Both the position numbers and the translations under genes were made by a program. 64,000 nucleotides of DNA from Sphingomonas sp. PsM26 (GTDB taxonomy: Bacteria > Pseudomonadota > Alphaproteobacteria > Sphingomonadales > Sphingomonadaceae): NCBI GenBank assembly GCA_030433805.1, contig JARUXA010000003.1:62001-126000 (forward strand), read 5' to 3'. Shown here piece after piece: positions 7,664 through 16,656 of the stretch (its first letter is position 1; each line of letters starts with the position of its first letter). Under the pieces are notes generated by a model, which saw only the letters and a list, made by a program, of their open reading frames with translations, did not search any database and had not been told where the DNA came from.

Positions 7664-10348
7664 TCAATATTTCACGCGAAGCCGCGTGTAGTAGAAGCCG
7701 CCGTTGAACCCGAACGGCCCCCCGTTGCGGGCATAGACCTGCCCGTCCGACGTTCCCCCGGTCAGCGGGTACAATTGCACCGTCGACGTCGCCTTCAGCC
7801 GGTCCGGCTTCTCGTCGAGGAAGTTCTGCGCGCCGATCGCCAGCGTGAAGTGCTTGGCGAAGGTGTAGTTCAGCTCGAGGTCGGTCACGAACTTGCCCCG
7901 GAAGGTCTGGTTCGCGACGCCGTTGGTCTGGCCGTAATCCTGCGCGCTGGTCCAGGAGCTGTAATAGTTCTCGCGCACGGTGAAGCCGAAGTCGCCCAGC
8001 GTCAGCCCGGAATTGAACACGATTCGGTGCTTCGGTGCGAGGTTCTCGGCGTCGATCAGCTGCGCAACGCTGACCACGCGGGCATCGGACCCGGTCACCT
8101 TGGTCTTGTTGTAGTTATAGGCGAGCGAGAAATTGAGCTGCGCCTCGCTGACCCGGGCACGATAGGTCGCGACCACGTCGACGCCGCGCGTCCGTGTGCG
8201 GAAGCCGTTGGTGAAATACTGCACCTGCCCCCCGACCCCGACCGGCAGCAGCGCGGGTTGCGCCGCCAGATCCGCTGCGCTGACGATGAAGGGCGACGTC
8301 AGGCCGATTCGATCGCGCAGGTTGATCTGATAGGCATCGACCGTGATCGTCATCGCACGCAACGGCTCCAGGACGAACCCTAGGCCGTAATTGGTCGACT
8401 TTTCCGGGCTCAGCGTCGTCGCGCCATAATATTGCGCGACCGCATTGTTGGTCGGATAGGTCCCGCTCTGGAACGCGACGCCATTGTTGAACGAGGTCGT
8501 GACGATCGAGACGTTCGCCTGCCCCGGGGATGGCGCATGGAAGCCCGTGCCGAAGCTGCCGCGCACCGACAGCGCGTCCACCAGCTTGTAGAGCGCGTTG
8601 ACCTTGCCGACCCAGGCATCGCCGAACGTGTTGTAATGTTCGTATCGCCCCGCAGCCCCCACGGTGAACGCCTCGGTAATGTCGGTTTCCAGCCCGACAT
8701 AAGCGCCGAAGTTCTCCTGGCTGAACTTGCCTGCGGTGCTCGGGCTCGTGCCGGCATAGCCGCTTGCCCCCACGCCTTGCGCGGCGCTTGTGCCCGAGAA
8801 GGCATACACCCCCGGCGCGGTCTGCGTGTAGAGTTGTTGCGCGACGGCATAGGGTCCAGCCCCATAGGATTGCGCGTCACCTGCGGTCTGTTCGTAGGTT
8901 TCCTTGCGGAATTCGCCACCGGCCGAGATCGTCAGCGGGCTGGCGAGCCCCAGGTCGGCGGCATAGGTGAAGTCGGCGTTGAAGTTCATCTCGTTCTGGA
9001 TGAGATCGCCGAACTCGAAGCGCGTCTGCGTCTGGGGGCCGTAGGAGAAGTTCGCCGAATCATACATCGACAGCGACATGGTGTTGCGCGCCAGCGTGCC
9101 CGACACGTCATAGCCGAACTTGCCTGCCGTGCCCTTGTAGCCGAGCACGCCGTACAATTCCTCGGTCTTGCCAACGAAACGCGGGGTGAAACCTGCCGGA
9201 TAAAGCTGGCCGAAGCGGAAGGTGTTAGTGTCGCGGACAAATCCACCCGCCGGGCAGGTCGCGTTGCCTGCCGGGCATGCCGTCAGGAAGAAGGTGTTGT
9301 TGAACGCGCCATTGGCGCCCTGATTGCGCACCACGCCATTCGAATCGACCGCCGTGCTCGACACCGAGGCGCGATAGTTGAAGCTCTGGTTGCCCTCCCT
9401 GTTCGCGTAATTGCCGAAGAAGTAGATCTTGCTCGAGTCGGTCACGTTGAGCGCCGCGTTGACCACGCCTTTATAGGCTTTCGACGGCGAGCTGCCCCAG
9501 ATCTGCACCGGCAGCGGATAGTTGGGCAATTGCGACGCCAGCGCAGGGAAGTTGTTCGCGAAATTGGCAGCGGAAGGACGCGTCACGCCACGGCTGGTCT
9601 GCCCGTCATCGGTATATTCGCCGGTCAGGTTGATGAAGCCGAAGTCGCGCTTGAACCCGACGTTGCCCGCAATCTGATAGCTTTCGCCGTCGCCGGCGTA
9701 ATATTGGCCGGCACGCCCGACCAGCTCGATTCCCTGATCCTCGCGCAATCCGTAGTTGAGCACGCCGGCGATCGCGTCCGACCCATATTGCGCGGTCGCG
9801 CCTTCGCGCAGCACCTGCAGGCTGCCGATCGCGAGTGATGGGATGGCAGAGATATCAGGCCCCTGCGCGCCACGGCCAAGGCCGGTATCGCTGCCGCCAT
9901 AGACCTGCACCAGCGCCGACCGGTTATACCGCTTGCCGTTGAGCATCACGAGCACCTGATCGCCCGACAACCCGCGCAGCGAAGGCGACCGAACGAAGGT
10001 CGACGCGTCCGAGATCGTATTCTGCCCGACGTAGAAGGACGGGACGATGTTCTTGAGCGCGTCGATCATGTTGGTCGCGGGTTGCGACGTCAGTTCGGCC
10101 GAGCTGATCACGTCGACCGGCGACGGCGAATTGGTGAGGGTGCGATCGGTTCGCCTGGTCCCGATCACGACGATGTCATTCGGGGGTACGTCACCGGCAC
10201 TTGGGTCCGCGGGGTCAGTCTGTGCGATCGCGGGCACAGCTGCAGCCGCAACGGCGGTGTTCGCCTGGTCATTCGTCGCTGCCAGCGCAGGCATCGCCGA
10301 CATACTCGCGACAAGCGCAAGCGTCGAAATGGAGTGTTTGTAAAGCAA
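7664..10348 (-). CDS. TonB-dependent outer-membrane receptor
   Basis: 894 residues. An N-terminal signal peptide (MLYKHSISTLALVASMSAMPALA) is followed by a plug domain with DIVVIGTRRTDRTL and the plug core SSAELTSQPATNMIDALKN. A long beta-barrel ends in the aromatic LRVKY. Typical sphingomonad receptor that imports a ligand across the outer membrane using energy from TonB-ExbB-ExbD; such a system is encoded at 33729-36312. The plug has LRGLSGDQVLVMLNGKR and a DIS(A)IPS-type segment usual for the family. No cobalamin riboswitch or Fur box is visible upstream and no degradative genes are adjacent, so the substrate cannot be named. Confidence 0.93.
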   Translation of the reverse strand: MLYKHSISTLALVASMSAMPALAATNDQANTAVAAAAVPAIAQTDPADPSAGDVPPNDIVVIGTRRTDRTLTNSPSPVDVISSAELTSQPATNMIDALKNIVPSFYVGQNTISDASTFVRSPSLRGLSGDQVLVMLNGKRYNRSALVQVYGGSDTGLGRGAQGPDISAIPSLAIGSLQVLREGATAQYGSDAIAGVLNYGLREDQGIELVGRAGQYYAGDGESYQIAGNVGFKRDFGFINLTGEYTDDGQTSRGVTRPSAANFANNFPALASQLPNYPLPVQIWGSSPSKAYKGVVNAALNVTDSSKIYFFGNYANREGNQSFNYRASVSSTAVDSNGVVRNQGANGAFNNTFFLTACPAGNATCPAGGFVRDTNTFRFGQLYPAGFTPRFVGKTEELYGVLGYKGTAGKFGYDVSGTLARNTMSLSMYDSANFSYGPQTQTRFEFGDLIQNEMNFNADFTYAADLGLASPLTISAGGEFRKETYEQTAGDAQSYGAGPYAVAQQLYTQTAPGVYAFSGTSAAQGVGASGYAGTSPSTAGKFSQENFGAYVGLETDITEAFTVGAAGRYEHYNTFGDAWVGKVNALYKLVDALSVRGSFGTGFHAPSPGQANVSIVTTSFNNGVAFQSGTYPTNNAVAQYYGATTLSPEKSTNYGLGFVLEPLRAMTITVDAYQINLRDRIGLTSPFIVSAADLAAQPALLPVGVGGQVQYFTNGFRTRTRGVDVVATYRARVSEAQLNFSLAYNYNKTKVTGSDARVVSVAQLIDAENLAPKHRIVFNSGLTLGDFGFTVRENYYSSWTSAQDYGQTNGVANQTFRGKFVTDLELNYTFAKHFTLAIGAQNFLDEKPDRLKATSTVQLYPLTGGTSDGQVYARNGGPFGFNGGFYYTRLRVKY

Positions 10349-10834
10349 GGAAATCCTCCCAGGGTTCTACAGTTGTTAGGTCATTCATCACCAAAGCTAC
10401 GCCGCCACAGTAAGTGGCTGACGCAGTTCCCCCTGCCGCAAAACACGACATTCCAGTAATCCTGCCGAACACTTGACACGCATACCTTGACCGGACGCCT
10501 TATTCCGCGCCTCAGTCTCTGCCGCCTCGAAAACCCTGTGGCGCTTATTACTTCATTGCATCCCGTGGATGCTGATTTGGTAATTGCTCCATCTGTTCCA
10601 ACACGATGACGCCATAGGTTCTGACGCATTGCAACAAAAAGTTCACCGACCGTCGCAAGAAGGGTCCGAACCGAACCGATTCGTGTGGTCCTATTGCGTT
10701 TGTGCAACGCTTTTGGCGGTCATCCGGCGGCCTCGGCGGTTGACACCGCGCCACGCTTGGCATAGCTGGCGCTTCTTTCCCGCGCTCGGCTTGCCGTGGC
10801 GTGGAGCACAGGTATTTTGAAGGTGATGAGGGCC
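10349..10834. other. Divergent intergenic region between TonB-dependent receptor and rplU
   Basis: 486 bases between divergent genes, no convincing coding sequence. It contains two TTGACA hexamers on the + strand (10474-10479 and 10740-10745); the second is placed well for rplU. I see no cobalamin, FMN or other recognised riboswitch core and no clear palindromic operator. Confidence 0.5.
10740..10768 (+). promoter_or_regulatory. Candidate promoter of rplU-rpmA
   Basis: A perfect TTGACA at 10740-10745 is followed after 17 bases by TAGCTG at 10763-10768, a poor -10 match. The spacing and the position about 65 bases before the rplU start fit a housekeeping promoter. Confidence 0.4.
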
Positions 10835-11185
10835 ATGTTCGCAATCGTGCGCACAGGCGGCAAGCAGTATCGCGTTGCCGCCGGAGACAAGATCGTCGTT
10901 GAGAAGCTCGACGGTGAAGCCGGCGCGTCGATCACGCTCGGCGACATTCTGCTGGCGGGCGAAGGCTCGGAGCTGCATTCGGTCGAGGGCCTGACGGTCT
11001 CGGCAGAAATCATCGCGCAGGCGAAGGCGGACAAGGTCATCGTCTTCAAGAAGCGTCGCCGTCACAACTATCGCCGCAAGAACGGTCATCGCCAGCGTCA
11101 CACGATCCTGCGCATCACCGCGATCGGCAACAATGACAAGCAGGCAGCACCGGCCAAGGCCGATGGCCCGGCCGCTCAGGCGTAA
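10835..11185 (+). CDS. rplU: 50S ribosomal protein L21
   Basis: 116 residues. The start [14 protein letters not shown] and the block [16 protein letters not shown] are diagnostic of bacterial L21, which binds 23S rRNA in the large subunit. ATG at 10835 gives the canonical N-terminus; a longer frame with GTG/ATG upstream (10826) is possible but not family-like. AAGG at 10820-10823 could serve as ribosome binding site. An Ala-rich tail follows the conserved domain. rpmA follows after 13 bases. Confidence 0.96.
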   Translation: MFAIVRTGGKQYRVAAGDKIVVEKLDGEAGASITLGDILLAGEGSELHSVEGLTVSAEIIAQAKADKVIVFKKRRRHNYRRKNGHRQRHTILRITAIGNNDKQAAPAKADGPAAQA

Positions 11186-11198
11186 GGAGTAGTTCGAG

Positions 11199-11468
11199 AT
11201 GGCACATAAGAAAGCAGGCGGCTCTTCGCGCAACGGTCGCGATTCGGCAGGCCGTCGCCTTGGCGTGAAGAAGTTCGGTGGCGAGATCGCCATTCCGGGC
11301 AACATTCTCGTGCGTCAGCGCGGCACGAAGTTCTACCCGGGCACCAACGTCGGCATCGGCAAGGATCACACCTTGTTCGCGCTCGTCGAAGGCCGCGTGA
11401 CCTTCCACCAGGGCAAGCTTGGCCGCAAATTCTGCTCGGTCGAGATGCTGGCGCAAGCCGCAGAATAA
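11199..11468 (+). CDS. rpmA: 50S ribosomal protein L27
   Basis: 89 residues, full length. The N-terminus [20 protein letters not shown] is invariant-type L27, whose N-terminal tail reaches the peptidyl-transferase centre. It is followed by [24 protein letters not shown]. It has a proper ribosome binding site (AAGGAG, 11184-11189) and forms an operon with rplU. A strong terminator follows directly. Confidence 0.97.
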   Translation: MAHKKAGGSSRNGRDSAGRRLGVKKFGGEIAIPGNILVRQRGTKFYPGTNVGIGKDHTLFALVEGRVTFHQGKLGRKFCSVEMLAQAAE

Positions 11469-11469
11469 C

Positions 11470-11557
11470 GGGCAACCGGACGGGTTGCCCACCAGGGCGA
11501 CCCGCGTATCCGCAAGGATACCGAAACAAGGGAGACGGGTCGCCCCGGCTCCCTTTT
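11470..11557 (+). terminator. Terminator complex after rplU-rpmA
   Basis: A first hairpin GGGCAACC/GGTTGCCC lies right after the rpmA stop. A second hairpin at 11530-11553 (GGGAG-ACGGG ... CCCG-CTCCC) is followed by TTTTTT at 11552-11557. The latter is a classical intrinsic terminator. Confidence 0.85.
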
Positions 11558-11632
11558 TTCATGGCTCCCTCCCCGCTGTCGCATCCATGTCATCCCGGCA
11601 TGCGAGCGACGCCGCCTGAGGAGAGTCGTATC

Positions 11633-12169
11633 ATGTTCGCTCGGACTCCGAGATTGACGCTGCGCCCCGGCTGGCCGGAGGACGCCCCCGCGCTGGTCAA
11701 AGCGATCGCGCACGAATCGGTTTGCACGATGCTGGCGCGCGCGCCGTGGCCTTACACGCTGGCGGATGCCGAGGCATTTCTGACACTGCCCCGCGACCAC
11801 CGCAGCCCACGGATGCTGATCCTCGCGCACGACGGCGCACAGCCACGGCTCGTCGGGGGAATCGGGCTGACGCAGGACGAATCGGGCCACGAGTTCGGCT
11901 ATTGGCTGACCCCCGACGCGTGGGGCCGCGGCTACGCCACCGAGGCGGGCCACGCGGTAATCGACATGGCGCGCCATGCGCTTGGCCTGCGGCATGTCCA
12001 CGCGGGGCACTTCCACGACAATCCGGGATCGGGCCGGGTGCTGCGCAAGCTCGGCTTTCGCGAAACCGGGGTCGCACAGCGCGCCTGCCGCGCGCGGGGC
12101 GCGGATGTGGCTGGCGTCGACTATGCGCTAGATCTGGCGCCGGCGCAGGCGATGCCGCTGGCGGCGTGA
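11633..12169 (+). CDS. GNAT family N-acetyltransferase (RimJ/RimL-like)
   Basis: 178 residues. It follows the RimJ/RimL-like GNAT pattern: N-terminal TPRLTLRPGWPEDAPAL, then the acetyl-CoA-binding motif A region FGYWLTPDAWGRGYATEAGHAVIDMA, and the late block HAGHFHDNPGSGRVLRKLGFRETG. Such enzymes acetylate amino groups of proteins or small molecules with acetyl-CoA; the substrate is not evident. ATG at 11633 is chosen because it follows GAGGAGAG. GNAT genes are often found next to rplU-rpmA in alphaproteobacteria, in keeping with the position. Confidence 0.85.
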   Translation: MFARTPRLTLRPGWPEDAPALVKAIAHESVCTMLARAPWPYTLADAEAFLTLPRDHRSPRMLILAHDGAQPRLVGGIGLTQDESGHEFGYWLTPDAWGRGYATEAGHAVIDMARHALGLRHVHAGHFHDNPGSGRVLRKLGFRETGVAQRACRARGADVAGVDYALDLAPAQAMPLAA

Positions 12170-12191
12170 TCTGCCTTGGCTGACGGAACTG

Positions 12192-13208
12192 CTATCGGTG
12201 TCCAAGCATACCGAGGTTTCGCAGCCATTGCTTGACCTGTCCCGGCCACTCCCTGGTGATCGGATCGGCGGTCGGTCGCATCCCGAACGCGTGACCGCCT
12301 TTCGCATAGAGACGCATGTCCACCGGCACGCCAGCGTCGTTTAACGCCAGCGCATAGGCCATGCCCTGACGCACGTTGTCCGTCGGATCGTTCATCGCGT
12401 GGAGGATGAGCGTCGGTGGTGCTTTCGCGCTGATCTTGACCCACGGTTGCAGCTCGAGGTTGTTCTTCCCCTTGCTGCTATCGAGCATCCGCGCCGTATA
12501 GGCGACGATCGCAAAATCGGGCCGCGGCGACTGCCGGTCGGCAGCGTCGGTCAGCGGGTATGTACGCTCCTCCGTGTTGCTCATGTTCGCCACGAGATAA
12601 GCGCCTGCGGAAAAGCCCATCACACCGATCCTGTGCGGATCGATCCCGTAGCTGGAGGCACGTTCCCGCAACATCCCCATCGCGCGCTGCGCGTCTTCCA
12701 GCCCCAGCAGTACCTTCGGCCGCTGCTGCTTTCCGATCGCGTTCTCCCACACTTGCGGTGTCCGATACTTGAGCAGCACGCAGGTCATGCCCTGTCGCAC
12801 GACCCAGTCGCAGATTTCGGTCCCTTCAAGATCGGTCGCCACAGCGTAAAACCCGCCGCCGGGCAGGACCATCATCGCGGCCCCGGTATTGCGCCCTTTT
12901 GGCCGGTAGATGGTCATGGTCGGTCGGGTGACATAGCTTGCCCAATACCACATCCGTCCACCCACGAGCGGCGAGCCATTACCGGTCGCTTCGGGATGAT
13001 CGCCGGTGTCGGGCTTTGCCAGAACGACGCTCGCGGGCCACAGCGGCACCTGTGTTCCACCCGAGGCTGGCTGCCATATCCCCTCGCGTTCCACCTTGGG
13101 GACCTGGACTTTGGCAGGCGAACCGTCGGACGTGTTGGCCTCACCATACGCCACCCCGCCAAGACAAAGGATAAGCAAAACTGGCACGACGAACTGGAAC
13201 CGCGACAA
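12192..13208 (-). CDS. Secreted alpha/beta hydrolase (acetyl esterase type)
   Basis: 338 residues with a signal peptide (SRFQFVVPVLLILCLGG, cleavage near AYGEA). Alpha/beta hydrolase signatures: oxyanion-hole block MVLPGGGFYAV, nucleophile elbow GVMGFSAGAYLV, acid region LHAMNDPTDNV and a C-terminal histidine in KGGHAFGM. This arrangement resembles bacterial acetyl/feruloyl esterases of polysaccharide metabolism. Start choice: TTG at 13208 follows AGGAGAG at five bases; a longer GTG start at 13241 lacks such a site. Likely periplasmic esterase; the real substrate is unknown. It is convergent with the GNAT gene. Confidence 0.82.
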   Translation of the reverse strand: MSRFQFVVPVLLILCLGGVAYGEANTSDGSPAKVQVPKVEREGIWQPASGGTQVPLWPASVVLAKPDTGDHPEATGNGSPLVGGRMWYWASYVTRPTMTIYRPKGRNTGAAMMVLPGGGFYAVATDLEGTEICDWVVRQGMTCVLLKYRTPQVWENAIGKQQRPKVLLGLEDAQRAMGMLRERASSYGIDPHRIGVMGFSAGAYLVANMSNTEERTYPLTDAADRQSPRPDFAIVAYTARMLDSSKGKNNLELQPWVKISAKAPPTLILHAMNDPTDNVRQGMAYALALNDAGVPVDMRLYAKGGHAFGMRPTADPITREWPGQVKQWLRNLGMLGHR

Positions 13209-13392
13209 ACCGTCTCTCCTGTCGTGAGGGGCGCAACCCACCCATCAAGACTGGCCGGAAGAAGCACAAGCCAAAACTGGCCACTACTGCCCCCGCCGCG
13301 AAACAGCCACTCGAACTACTCTATCCTTACTTTACCGCGATATATTACGCACGCTCAGCTGCAGTACGGGCTCGCCTGCAACCCCGCGACGC

Positions 13393-14253
13393 TCAGCCCG
13401 CCACCGCCACCCGCGGCAGCACCGCATCGGCATAATCACTCTCGGCCAGCGCGATCAGCGCGCGGTCGTCATGTTTCCACGGGTGGAAGCCCGGCAGGAA
13501 GAACGCGATCCAAGCGCCCAGGATCTTGCGCGCCATTCCCGGACGGCCAAGCGCGTACCACAGGATCCCGCGATGCGCGCGCCAGCCGGTGATCCCATCC
13601 TGCCGCAGCAGCTCGAGCATCCCCTTGTACCGCCCGGCGAAGAACTTCTTGGTCGTCGCCAGCATGACGATCGCCTTGATCAGCCAGCGCCGCCGCCGCG
13701 GCCAGTCGCGGGTCGCATGAAGCCAGGTGTCATAGGCGACACCCTTATGCTCGATCTCCTCCGCCGCGTGCCAGCGCCACAGCGCCGCCGCCTGTTCGTC
13801 GCCCCCCGCGAGATGGCGCGGGTTGGCGATCAGCTCATGCGCCAGCATCGCGGTGAAATGCTCGAGCGCCATCGTCGCAGCGAGCGCACCGATCGGCGGC
13901 TTCCCCTTGGTCAGCGCCAGCGCCTCGTCGACATGCTGCTCCAGCAGCCGCGTGTCATAGCCCTGGTCGGCGACATGCCGGTTGAACGCGACATGCTCGC
14001 GCGTGTGGATCACTTCCTGCTTGATGAACGCCTGGATCTCGGCACGCAGCCGCGGCGGCGTGCCCTCGCGGAAATTGCGCACGCTGTCGACGAAGAACCC
14101 CTCGCCCTTCGGAAACGTGACCGACAGCGCATTGTAGAAAGCGGTCGCGAACGGATCGTCGTTGAGCCACCACCGCCGCATCGTCGTGCCCCGGCCGAAG
14201 CGCAGGTCGCGCGGCGTGATCGTCAGATCGGCGGGACTGGTTGCTTTCGCCAC
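13393..14253 (-). CDS. Predicted metal-dependent hydrolase, PF10118 family
   Basis: 286 residues. It matches the PF10118 family (ferritin-like predicted metal-dependent hydrolases): an E-x-x-H in FIKQEVIHTREH, a second in AAEEIEHKGVAYD, and ALEHFTAMLAH between them, enough for a dinuclear metal site. C-terminal hydrophobic parts suggest membrane association. GTG at 14253 is preferred because a perfect GGAGG lies five bases upstream; the frame extends to TTG at 14277 without support. It is divergent from the TetR-family gene, a common pairing, so the regulator probably controls it. The reaction is not known. Confidence 0.8.
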   Translation of the reverse strand: MAKATSPADLTITPRDLRFGRGTTMRRWWLNDDPFATAFYNALSVTFPKGEGFFVDSVRNFREGTPPRLRAEIQAFIKQEVIHTREHVAFNRHVADQGYDTRLLEQHVDEALALTKGKPPIGALAATMALEHFTAMLAHELIANPRHLAGGDEQAAALWRWHAAEEIEHKGVAYDTWLHATRDWPRRRRWLIKAIVMLATTKKFFAGRYKGMLELLRQDGITGWRAHRGILWYALGRPGMARKILGAWIAFFLPGFHPWKHDDRALIALAESDYADAVLPRVAVAG

Positions 14254-14305
14254 GGAAACCTCCAAACGTTTCTGCAATGCAGCGGGCCGTAGGGTCCGTG
14301 ACTGC

Positions 14306-14319
14306 TGACAAGACTGTCA
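14306..14319. promoter_or_regulatory. Candidate TetR-family operator
   Basis: Inverted repeat TGACA-AGAC-TGTCA in the 85-base divergent spacer between the PF10118 hydrolase and the TetR-family regulator. Overlapping it, TTGACA on the reverse strand (14315-14320) could be the -35 box of the hydrolase gene. Position and symmetry fit an operator; there is no direct proof. Confidence 0.4.
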
Positions 14320-14338
14320 ATAGGCGTTACTTACAACC

Positions 14339-14950
14339 GTGTCAATTATTCGCAAGCGTCTGAGCCCCGAAGAATCGCGCGATGCCGCCATCGACGCTGC
14401 ACGCGCGCTGTTGATCGAACAGGGGCCGCAAGCCGTCACGCTGAAGGCCGTCGCCGCACGGATCGGCCGGACCCATGCCAATCTGCTCCACCATTTCGGC
14501 TCGGCGGCGGATCTGCAACGCGCGTTGATCACGCATCTGGCCGACACGATCACCGCGCAGATCGGCGATGCCGCCAAGCGCGCCCGCGCAGGCGAAGCGG
14601 ATCCGCGCGAAGTGGTCGACCTGACCTTCGATGCGTTCGCCAATGGTGCCGGCGCGATGGCCTCGTGGATGATACTGTCGGGCAACCACGACGCGCTCGA
14701 TCCGGTGCTGACCGCAATCCACCGGCTCGTCGACGATCTTGCCGAGGGCGATGCAGCGGGCAAGGCGATCCACGAGGAAACGCTGCAACTGGTGCTGATG
14801 GCGATGGGGGACGCGCTGCTCGGCCGCGCGATGGCGAACGCGCTCGGCCTCCCGCCGGAGACCGCGCGCACGATCGCGACTCGTGCGCTGATTGCGTCGC
14901 GCAGTGGCGAATCGGAAGCCGACTCGGCTAGTCTGGCTAAAATCGCGTAA
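14339..14950 (+). CDS. TetR/AcrR family transcriptional regulator
   Basis: 203 residues. The N-terminal TetR-type helix-turn-helix is clear: SRDAAIDAARALLIEQGPQA, then VTLKAVAARIGRTHANLLHHF at about residues 32-53. The C-terminal ligand-binding half is helical and of unknown specificity. GTG at 14339 is used; no good ribosome binding site. It is divergent from the PF10118 hydrolase with a palindrome between them, so it probably represses both genes. It is followed by obgE after 17 bases. Confidence 0.88.
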   Translation: MSIIRKRLSPEESRDAAIDAARALLIEQGPQAVTLKAVAARIGRTHANLLHHFGSAADLQRALITHLADTITAQIGDAAKRARAGEADPREVVDLTFDAFANGAGAMASWMILSGNHDALDPVLTAIHRLVDDLAEGDAAGKAIHEETLQLVLMAMGDALLGRAMANALGLPPETARTIATRALIASRSGESEADSASLAKIA

Positions 14951-14967
14951 TCCGCTAAGGAGCGGCC

Positions 14968-16014
14968 ATGCATTTTCTTGACCAAGCAAAGATCTTCGTC
15001 CGATCGGGCGCGGGCGGCCCCGGCGCCGTCAGTTTCCGGCGCGAGAAGTTCATCGAATATGGCGGCCCCGACGGCGGCAACGGCGGCAAGGGTGGCGACA
15101 TCATTTTCGAGGCCGTCCCCGGCCTGAACACGCTGATCGACTTCCGCTACACCCAGCATTTCCGCGCCCCGCGCGGTAATGGCGGGTCGGGTTCGAACCG
15201 CACCGGCGCTGGCGGCGACGACCTCATCATCCGCGTGCCGGTCGGGACACAGGTCCTGGCCGAAGACCAGGAAGAAGTGCTCGCCGATTTCACCGTACCG
15301 GGCGAGCGAGTCGTGTTCCTGCGCGGCGGCGATGGCGGACGCGGCAACGCGACCTACAAGACCTCAACCAACCGCGCCCCGCGCCAGCACGGCACCGGCT
15401 GGCCGTCGCAGGAAATGTATGTCTGGCTGCGGTTGAAGCTACTCGCCGATGCCGGGCTCGTTGGCTTGCCCAATGCGGGCAAATCCACCTTCATCAATGC
15501 CGTCACCAATGCGCAGGCGAAGGTCGGCGCCTATCCGTTCACGACCGTCCGCCCGCAATTGGGCGTGGTCAGCCGCTACAATCGCGAATTCGTCGTCGCG
15601 GACATCCCCGGCCTGATCGAGGGCGCGGCGGATGGTGCGGGGATCGGCGACCGCTTCCTTGGGCATATCGAGCGGTGCAAGGTGCTGCTCCATCTGGTCG
15701 ATGCGACCGAGGATAACCCTGTGGATAACTACAGGATCGTCCGTGGAGAACTCGAGGCATACGGCGCGGGGCTTGTGGATAAGCCGCAGGTGATCGGCCT
15801 CAACAAGATCGACGCGCTCGACCCGGCGGACGTCAAGAAACTGATCACCAAGCTCAAGCGCGCGAGCAAGGCCGAGGTCCTGCCGATGTCGGGCGCGAGC
15901 GGCGATGGGATCGATGCGGTGCTCGACCGGTTGATCGAGGCGATCGGCCCGGCGGAGACGGTGGCGAAGCGTGCGGACGGCAGCGACGAACCGGCGGAGT
16001 GGTCGCCGGTTTGA
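14968..16014 (+). CDS. obgE: Obg family GTPase
   Basis: 348 residues. The glycine-rich Obg fold is at the N-terminus (FVRSGAGGPGAVSFRREKF, GGPDGGNGGKGGDI). The GTPase domain has G1 GLPNAGKS at 166-173, G3 DIPGLIEG and G4 NKID. Obg couples GTP binding to late 50S ribosome assembly, stress response and chromosome events. A ribosome binding site AAGGAG precedes ATG 14968. It lies near rplU-rpmA and proB as is usual in the class, but with several extra genes interposed. Two perfect DnaA-box sequences (15720-15728 and 15774-15782) fall within its coding region. Confidence 0.96.
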   Translation: MHFLDQAKIFVRSGAGGPGAVSFRREKFIEYGGPDGGNGGKGGDIIFEAVPGLNTLIDFRYTQHFRAPRGNGGSGSNRTGAGGDDLIIRVPVGTQVLAEDQEEVLADFTVPGERVVFLRGGDGGRGNATYKTSTNRAPRQHGTGWPSQEMYVWLRLKLLADAGLVGLPNAGKSTFINAVTNAQAKVGAYPFTTVRPQLGVVSRYNREFVVADIPGLIEGAADGAGIGDRFLGHIERCKVLLHLVDATEDNPVDNYRIVRGELEAYGAGLVDKPQVIGLNKIDALDPADVKKLITKLKRASKAEVLPMSGASGDGIDAVLDRLIEAIGPAETVAKRADGSDEPAEWSPV

Positions 16015-16043
16015 GGGGGCCGATCCGTCTGGTATAAGGGCGC

Positions 16044-16601
16044 ATGGCAACGCATCTCGTTTACCCGCTGCTGACCGCCGAAGCCTTCCTCCAGATCGAC
16101 TTCGGGGATCAGAAGGCCGAACTCGACAATGGCGTCATCCGTATGATGGCCGGCGGCACGGCGCGGCATGCGCGAGTGCAGGGAAACATCTTCCTTGCGC
16201 TCGCGCTGCGGCTTCGGGGTTCGGGATGCACGCCCTACAATTCCGACATGGCGGTTCGGACGCGACCCGACTCGATCCGCTATCCTGATGTCTCGATCTT
16301 CTGCGGACACGATGGCGAAAGCGACGATGACGCGATAGCCTTCGACGATCCCCGCGCAGTGTTCGAGGTGCTATCCGATGGCACCGCCCGGACGGACCTG
16401 CGCGTCAAGCTCGACGAATATCGGGCGTTACCGAGCGTCGATACGATCGTGTTCGTCGATATTGCGAACGAACGGGTGCGGATCGTGCAACGCACCGGTC
16501 CGGGGGGCTGGGTCGATAACAGCTTTGACGATCCGACCGAGATCGTCATCCCCACCCTCGGCATCACGGTCCCGCACGACGAGGTCTTCGCGCGCGACTG
16601 A
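16044..16601 (+). CDS. Uma2 family protein (PD-(D/E)XK restriction-endonuclease-like fold)
   Basis: 185 residues. Uma2 (DUF820) pattern: N-terminal VYPLLTAEAFLQID, then HARVQGNIFLAL. The nuclease-like residues are all present: PD at 81-82 (RYPDVSIFC), E108 in VFEVLS and K122 in RVKLDEYRAL. Many bacteria carry several Uma2 genes but their role is unknown; nuclease activity is inferred from the fold only. AAGG precedes the ATG. It is inserted between obgE and proB, which are normally close neighbours in alphaproteobacteria. Confidence 0.85.
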   Translation: MATHLVYPLLTAEAFLQIDFGDQKAELDNGVIRMMAGGTARHARVQGNIFLALALRLRGSGCTPYNSDMAVRTRPDSIRYPDVSIFCGHDGESDDDAIAFDDPRAVFEVLSDGTARTDLRVKLDEYRALPSVDTIVFVDIANERVRIVQRTGPGGWVDNSFDDPTEIVIPTLGITVPHDEVFARD

Positions 16602-16656
16602 TCCCCGGCCAAGGCCATTGGCGCAGCGCCCCTGCCACGCTAACGCAAACACACGC

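Noticed and set aside
8432..9838. 468-residue open frame opposite the TonB-dependent receptor
   Set aside because: Shadow frame of a well-supported receptor; no plausible start signal and no recognisable domain.
10349..10834. Cobalamin riboswitch before the TonB-dependent receptor
   Set aside because: No B12-box-like conserved core could be found on the reverse strand.
13393..14592. Forward open frames opposite the PF10118 hydrolase (for example 13471-14292)
   Set aside because: They are antisense to a gene with clear diiron-type motifs and a perfect ribosome binding site, and have no family-like sequence.
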